A stretch of 64,000 nucleotides of DNA from NCBI RefSeq assembly GCF_000309385.1, contig NZ_JH976537.1, forward strand, positions 3,778,507 through 3,842,506, given 5' to 3'. Positions 60,349 through 64,000 of this stretch are shown one piece after another. Under the pieces are notes generated by a model that saw only the letters and a list, made by a program, of their open reading frames with translations, was not told where the DNA came from and ran no database searches. The position numbers and the translations under genes are program-made. Position 1 is the first letter of the stretch. Every line of letters begins with the position of its first letter. Source of the DNA: Nodosilinea nodulosa PCC 7104. GTDB lineage: Bacteria; Cyanobacteriota; Cyanobacteriia; Phormidesmidales; Phormidesmidaceae.

Positions 60349-61401
60349 CTAGGAAAGTTCAGCCGCTAGAGGCGCAGCATTCAGGTCAAGCAGCGGGCGA
60401 AACCCGTGACGCCGTGACGATTGGCCAATCATGTCCATCTTTTCGAGGGTGATCTGATTGCGCCCCCAGGAAAAGTTGGTGTACCACTTTTCAAACTCCA
60501 GCAACATCGCCTCTGCAAAGCAGGCAAACAGCTGGCGGGCAGGCACATCCATATTCACAATACTCATAATGCGCCAGTCAATGTCCAGGGAATGCTCGAC
60601 AATGCCGCCTTTGAGCACGTGGATGCCGTCGCAGTTAAAGTGCTGGTCAAGGTTTTTGGGGTAGCCGCCGTCGATCATCAGGCAGGGGCGTTTAAGGCTG
60701 GTGAGATCTACCTCAACGCCTTTGGCCATGCTGGCTACCCACACCACAATGTCTGCCTTGGGAAGGGCGGTTTCTAGAGCCATAGCCACGCCGCAGCCCA
60801 GCTCTTCCTGCAGGTGCTGAAGGCGCTCCTGGTTGCGGGCAATCAGCAGTAGGTCTTTGACATCGGTGCGCGCCGTCAGCCAGCGACACACGGCGCTGCC
60901 AATGTCCCCAGTAGCGCCGCATACCGCCACGGTAGCGTCTGACAGATTGATGCCCAGTTTTGCCGAGGCAGCAACCACTTGCTGACAAATAATGTAAGCC
61001 GTGTGGGTGTTTCCGGTGGTAAAACGCTCAAATTCAAGGGTGACATTGCGCACCTGCTGAATCTGGTTGAGGTTAAAATTCTCAAAAATAATCGATGAAA
61101 ACCCTCCCAGTGCCGTAATGTCAATGCCGTGCTTTTGGGCATGGGCCATGGCATTGATGATTTTACGTGTGGCTGCTTTGATGCGCTTGGCGGCCAGCAT
61201 CTCGGGTAAAAAACATGACTCAACGTAGCGCCCTTCAATTTGCTGGCCAGTAGCGCTGGTTACCTTAATGGTGTCGACAATTTGAGGTGGAGCGCTGCAC
61301 CAAAAATCGAGCCCTTGGTCAGCATACTCTGGGTACCCCAGTTCTCGGGCTACAAGCTGGGCGTGGTCAAGGCTAGTTAAATGTCCGATTAGGCCAAACA
61401 T
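60349..61401 (-). CDS. aar: Long-chain acyl-ACP reductase (alkane pathway)
   Basis: Reduces fatty acyl-ACP to fatty aldehyde with NADPH, the first alkane-biosynthesis step. 350 residues; [34 protein letters not shown]-type start in parts ([15 protein letters not shown]), Rossmann [16 protein letters not shown] and the conserved C of the active region. Cytoplasmic. Partner ado is upstream on the same strand. Confidence 0.97.
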   Translation of the reverse strand: MFGLIGHLTSLDHAQLVARELGYPEYADQGLDFWCSAPPQIVDTIKVTSATGQQIEGRYVESCFLPEMLAAKRIKAATRKIINAMAHAQKHGIDITALGGFSSIIFENFNLNQIQQVRNVTLEFERFTTGNTHTAYIICQQVVAASAKLGINLSDATVAVCGATGDIGSAVCRWLTARTDVKDLLLIARNQERLQHLQEELGCGVAMALETALPKADIVVWVASMAKGVEVDLTSLKRPCLMIDGGYPKNLDQHFNCDGIHVLKGGIVEHSLDIDWRIMSIVNMDVPARQLFACFAEAMLLEFEKWYTNFSWGRNQITLEKMDMIGQSSRRHGFRPLLDLNAAPLAAELS

Positions 61402-61469
61402 CGCGAATCTAGGTTACTGGGGATAGTGCGCCAGAAGTATGGTGCAGGTTAACAATTCACCTACGATAA

Positions 61470-61505
61470 ACTGCCCAGTGCTGGATTGAAAGCACACTGG
61501 GCAGT
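61470..61505. terminator. Hairpin between ado and aar
   Basis: ACTGCCCAGTG and CACTGGGCAGT form a perfect 11-bp stem around a 14-nt loop. Only weak T-content follows on the minus strand (TTTATCG), so it may be a partial terminator or processing site, allowing separate control of ado and aar. Confidence 0.6.
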
Positions 61506-61602
61506 AAGTAGGTATCAATAGGCGGAAACAGGGTTTTGCTGAAGGTCGTCAATGGCTAAGGCTGAAGCCATGGCCATTGAGGTCGATCTTTGCCTGTGGC
61601 GG

Positions 61603-62298
61603 CTAAATTGCCGCTAGTCCCTGGGCTGACAGCTTCATGACCTCACGGCTAGAAAAGCCAATATTGGCCAGGGCCTCACCGTAGGTGATCATAAAGTCTT
61701 CGACCAGAGCGTCTTTTTCCATGCCCAGCACAGCGGCATCGTCAGCGACTTCGTTGAGCATGGCCCAAATAATGGGCAGGTTTTGGCGGTTGGCGGCTTC
61801 CAACTCGGCCTTGGCGGATTCAAAATTAGCCTTGAGCCACTCTTCGCCAAAATTCAGGTGGCTATACTCATCCTTGACAACGCCTTCTGTGATCTTACGA
61901 GCAAAGGCATCGGCCACCGGAATGTAGATGTTGTACGCCGAAATGGCAAAGGTCTCAATAATCAGCGACTGAATCAGTAGGCAGGTAACAATTTTGCCTT
62001 CGGCCCAGGCCTGCTGAAAGTTCTGGTGCAGCTGGGCAAAAAACTTGGCGGCAAACTCCATGTCAGGGGTGACGGCCAAATTTTTCCCACAGGCTTGAAA
62101 GCCTTTCATATGACGGCTTTCCATCTTTGCCAGGCGCAGCAAGTCGTCCTTAGCGTCAGGCAGAGACTCAGCCAGCTTGCAGTAGTTATCGTAGGCTTCC
62201 TGCTCGCCTTCAATCACAATGGCATTAATGCGGCTGTAGGCGTCTCTATAGTGCTCTGACTGGTAGTCAAGGGTCGACATTGTCTCAAGCTGTTGCAT
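61603..62298 (-). CDS. ado: Aldehyde-deformylating oxygenase (alkane synthase)
   Basis: Ferritin-like di-iron enzyme that turns fatty aldehyde into alkane plus formate. From ATG 62298 ([20 protein letters not shown]) 231 residues, equal to well-known homologues; ATG 62304 or 62328 are possible. Metal ligands are in [31 protein letters not shown] and [13 protein letters not shown]. Works with Aar. Confidence 0.97.
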   Translation of the reverse strand: MQQLETMSTLDYQSEHYRDAYSRINAIVIEGEQEAYDNYCKLAESLPDAKDDLLRLAKMESRHMKGFQACGKNLAVTPDMEFAAKFFAQLHQNFQQAWAEGKIVTCLLIQSLIIETFAISAYNIYIPVADAFARKITEGVVKDEYSHLNFGEEWLKANFESAKAELEAANRQNLPIIWAMLNEVADDAAVLGMEKDALVEDFMITYGEALANIGFSSREVMKLSAQGLAAI

Positions 62299-62607
62299 AG
62301 CCATGGGTTCCTGCTGATTACCGGACAACTTTCTAAAATTATTGATCGCAATAATACTATGCCAAAGTCAACGGGCCGTGGGGGCATCAAGGAGGGAAGC
62401 AAGCTCATTTTGCCCTAAAGTCGCTTCCCTCCTCCGCCAGGAGGAGAATCTCGGTTTAATAAAGGCAGCCAACTTTGGCTTATCGATAAGCATTGCTAAT
62501 GTCTGAGTGGCGCCAGCGCGGCAGTAGCTTTTGAGTGGGCGATGGAGGAATTTCCCCCGGTTTTTGCTATGGCCTGTAAGGCTTTCCTGAGCAAAGGCAG
62601 AGCCGGA

Positions 62608-62868
62608 TTAAGATATGGACTGAGCGGCTGATATGAGGTGCACTAGGGGCAAAGTCTGCGTCTGGGCCAGGGCAGCCTCTAGGTCCATGAATCCCCCTTG
62701 GCAACGGCTCAAACCATCTAGCCAGGCTAGTAAAAGGGGGAGAGAAGACAGGGGGGCAGGCACCATTTCACCTCGAAAATCGAGCAGCTGTACCAGCGCT
62801 AGATAGCCGACGGCAAGCAGTAAAGAAATAGCGCCTGTAACAATGGCAATTAGCTTCGATCGATCCAT
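62608..62868 (-). CDS. Small single-span membrane protein
   Basis: From ATG 62868 (MDRSKLIAIVTGAISLLLAVGYLALVQ in parts: MDRSKLIAIVTGAI) 86 residues with one N-terminal membrane helix and a soluble tail with repeated LLPL. I recall similar conserved proteins in cyanobacteria (MDRSKLI...FRGEM); function unknown. It is divergent from the ABC gene. Confidence 0.65.
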   Translation of the reverse strand: MDRSKLIAIVTGAISLLLAVGYLALVQLLDFRGEMVPAPLSSLPLLLAWLDGLSRCQGGFMDLEAALAQTQTLPLVHLISAAQSIS

Positions 62869-63056
62869 AGGAGTTGTAAGGCTTGAAAATACAACCAAGA
62901 GCCGCTAGCAGCCCTAAACTTGGCCTGTACGTTAAGGGGTTTAGGTGTTGGAGCGGGGCTTGAGGTCAGTACCATAGTGCCATTGGGTGGGTACCCTAAA
63001 TAGGGCCATACCCGCTGCTGGTTTGACGGCTCCATACTCTATTCTGCCTCGGTGAG

Positions 63057-63089
63057 ATAATTCTGCCTCAATGGACAGAGGCAGATTAT
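63057..63089. repeat. Inverted repeat upstream of the ABC gene
   Basis: ATAATTCTGCCTC and GAGGCAGATTAT pair with a single bulge around a short loop, 73 bp before the ABC start. A second CTGCCTC copy lies at 63044-63050. Confidence 0.6.
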
Positions 63090-63161
63090 GCGGGTGCGGG
63101 TTTGGGGTGTAGGTTTGAGGGGCATGGACTTAAGGGCTGTAGGTTTGGTGAGCATAGTTTT

Positions 63162-64000
63162 ATGGACGCTGCATTGTCACAGCATGGGCTAACTGCACTG
63201 CCGGATCAGCGGCCGGTGGTTGTACAAACTGAGGGTCTGGGTAAGGCCTATCGCACTGGGTTTTGGCTGAATCAGCGGATTACCTCGCTCAAAGACTGTT
63301 CGCTGACCGTTGGCCAAGGTGAAACCTTTGGTCTGCTTGGCCCAAATGGTGCGGGAAAAACCACGCTGTTGAAAATCTTGCTAGGCATTATTCGCCCTAC
63401 CTCTGGTACCGCCACACTGCTCAACCATGCTCTGGGCGATGGCGCGGTCAAGCAGCGCATTGGCTATTTGCCTGAGAATGCCTATTTCTACGATTTTTTG
63501 ACCGGCTGGGAGTTTTTGCAGTACACGGCTGGCCTGTTTGGCCTTTCGCGGGCGGCCCAGCAGCGCCGTATTGTCGAACTGCTCGACCTGGTTGGCCTAC
63601 CCCAGGAGACCGCTAAGAAGAAGCAGCTGCGGCAGTACTCAAAAGGCATGTTGCAGCGGGTGGGTATGGCTCAGGCACTCATCAACGACCCCGATGTAGT
63701 GTTTCTTGACGAGCCGATGTCGGGACTTGATCCGACGGGACGATTTCAGGTGCGGGAGATTATTTTGGCCCTGAAGCGAGAGGGCAAGACAATTTTTTTT
63801 AACAGCCATATTCTGTCGGATGTGGAGATAATCTGCGATCGCGTTGCCATTCTCGACCAGGGCGAGCTGATTGCCATGGGCAGTCTCGATGAGCTGCTGG
63901 GCACCGCCGACCAATATTTTGTCAAGGGGCAGGGCGGGCGCAGCGCTGAGATCGAACCCTGGCTCGATAGAATGACGGTGCAGGGCGACCTCTGGCAGGG
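63162..64000 (+). CDS. ABC transporter ATP-binding protein (C-terminus beyond window)
   Basis: The frame from ATG 63162 is open to the right edge (279 codons). Walker [16 protein letters not shown]-loop-like [12 protein letters not shown], signature [10 protein letters not shown] (in place of LSGGQ), Walker [15 protein letters not shown] and H-loop NSHIL are all present, so the ATPase core is intact. It resembles ATPases of multidrug or lantibiotic-like exporters (CcmA/YhaQ type); the membrane partner should lie to the right. Confidence 0.9.
   Translation, partial: MDAALSQHGLTALPDQRPVVVQTEGLGKAYRTGFWLNQRITSLKDCSLTVGQGETFGLLGPNGAGKTTLLKILLGIIRPTSGTATLLNHALGDGAVKQRIGYLPENAYFYDFLTGWEFLQYTAGLFGLSRAAQQRRIVELLDLVGLPQETAKKKQLRQYSKGMLQRVGMAQALINDPDVVFLDEPMSGLDPTGRFQVREIILALKREGKTIFFNSHILSDVEIICDRVAILDQGELIAMGSLDELLGTADQYFVKGQGGRSAEIEPWLDRMTVQGDLWQ

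Overview
This window looks like a contig from a filamentous, phycobilisome-containing cyanobacterium of the Leptolyngbya/Nodosilinea/Oscillatoriales type. The evidence is a complete allophycocyanin core cluster (apcE-apcA-apcB-apcC), a cyanobacterial-order ATP synthase operon with two b-type subunits, the ado/aar alkane pathway beside accA, a Ccs1/CcdA (system II) cytochrome c assembly pair, Ycf35 and Ycf46 homologues, and very frequent HIP1 octamers (GCGATCGC) in coding DNA. The sequence is GC-rich and gene-dense, and almost all of it is housekeeping. Genus assignment is inference.

Layout. 1-2388: C-terminally cut NACHT NTPase (bacterial NLR-like, probably antiviral). 2744-5760: small cyanobacterial protein, dapF, HAD phosphatase, glutathione S-transferase. 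5834-10855: gcvP, alpha/beta hydrolase and a retropepsin-like lipoprotein, all on the minus strand. 11110-16199: carA, STAS anti-sigma antagonist, Mini-RNase III, recQ, TPR protein. 16619-19086: ribbon-helix-helix protein, Ycf46 AAA ATPase and Ycf35/DUF1257, a three-gene operon ending in a strong terminator. 19274-25898: inositol-phosphatase-like enzyme, Crp-type regulator, TerB-like protein, nadA, an OmpR-type regulator divergent from a degenerate receiver, a small unknown protein and nagA. 25903-27826: VOC protein, an integrase N-terminal fragment just downstream of tRNA-Glu, and a GAF-GGDEF protein. 28144-33448: large phosphatase with a candidate Pho box, then galE. 33532-39622: ATP synthase operon atpI-like-B-E-F'-F-H-A-G on the minus strand. 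39763-46555: methyltransferase and the apc cluster. 46766-52828: ftsW, ccdA, ccs1, cation/proton antiporter. 52882-58954: AMIN amidase, GH9 glycosidase, folE, SDR. 59222-62298: accA, aar, ado. 62608-64000: small membrane protein and an ABC ATPase cut by the right edge.

How the genes work together: the apc and atp clusters supply light harvesting and ATP synthesis. CcdA and Ccs1 mature the c-type cytochromes needed by the same membranes. accA, aar and ado link fatty-acid synthesis to alkane formation. FtsW, the AMIN amidase, DapF and NagA concern peptidoglycan.

I did not find a clear new multi-gene system. The most unusual signals are: a STAS gene with no canonical start codon and an ideal Shine-Dalgarno in front of an AUC codon; three convergent gene pairs whose stop codons share one CTAG palindrome; an integrase fragment at tRNA-Glu and a perfect dyad inside that tRNA's promoter spacer; a divergent pair of signalling proteins with damaged phosphorylation pockets; an 11-bp-periodic Pho-box-like element; and several long intergenic inverted repeats.
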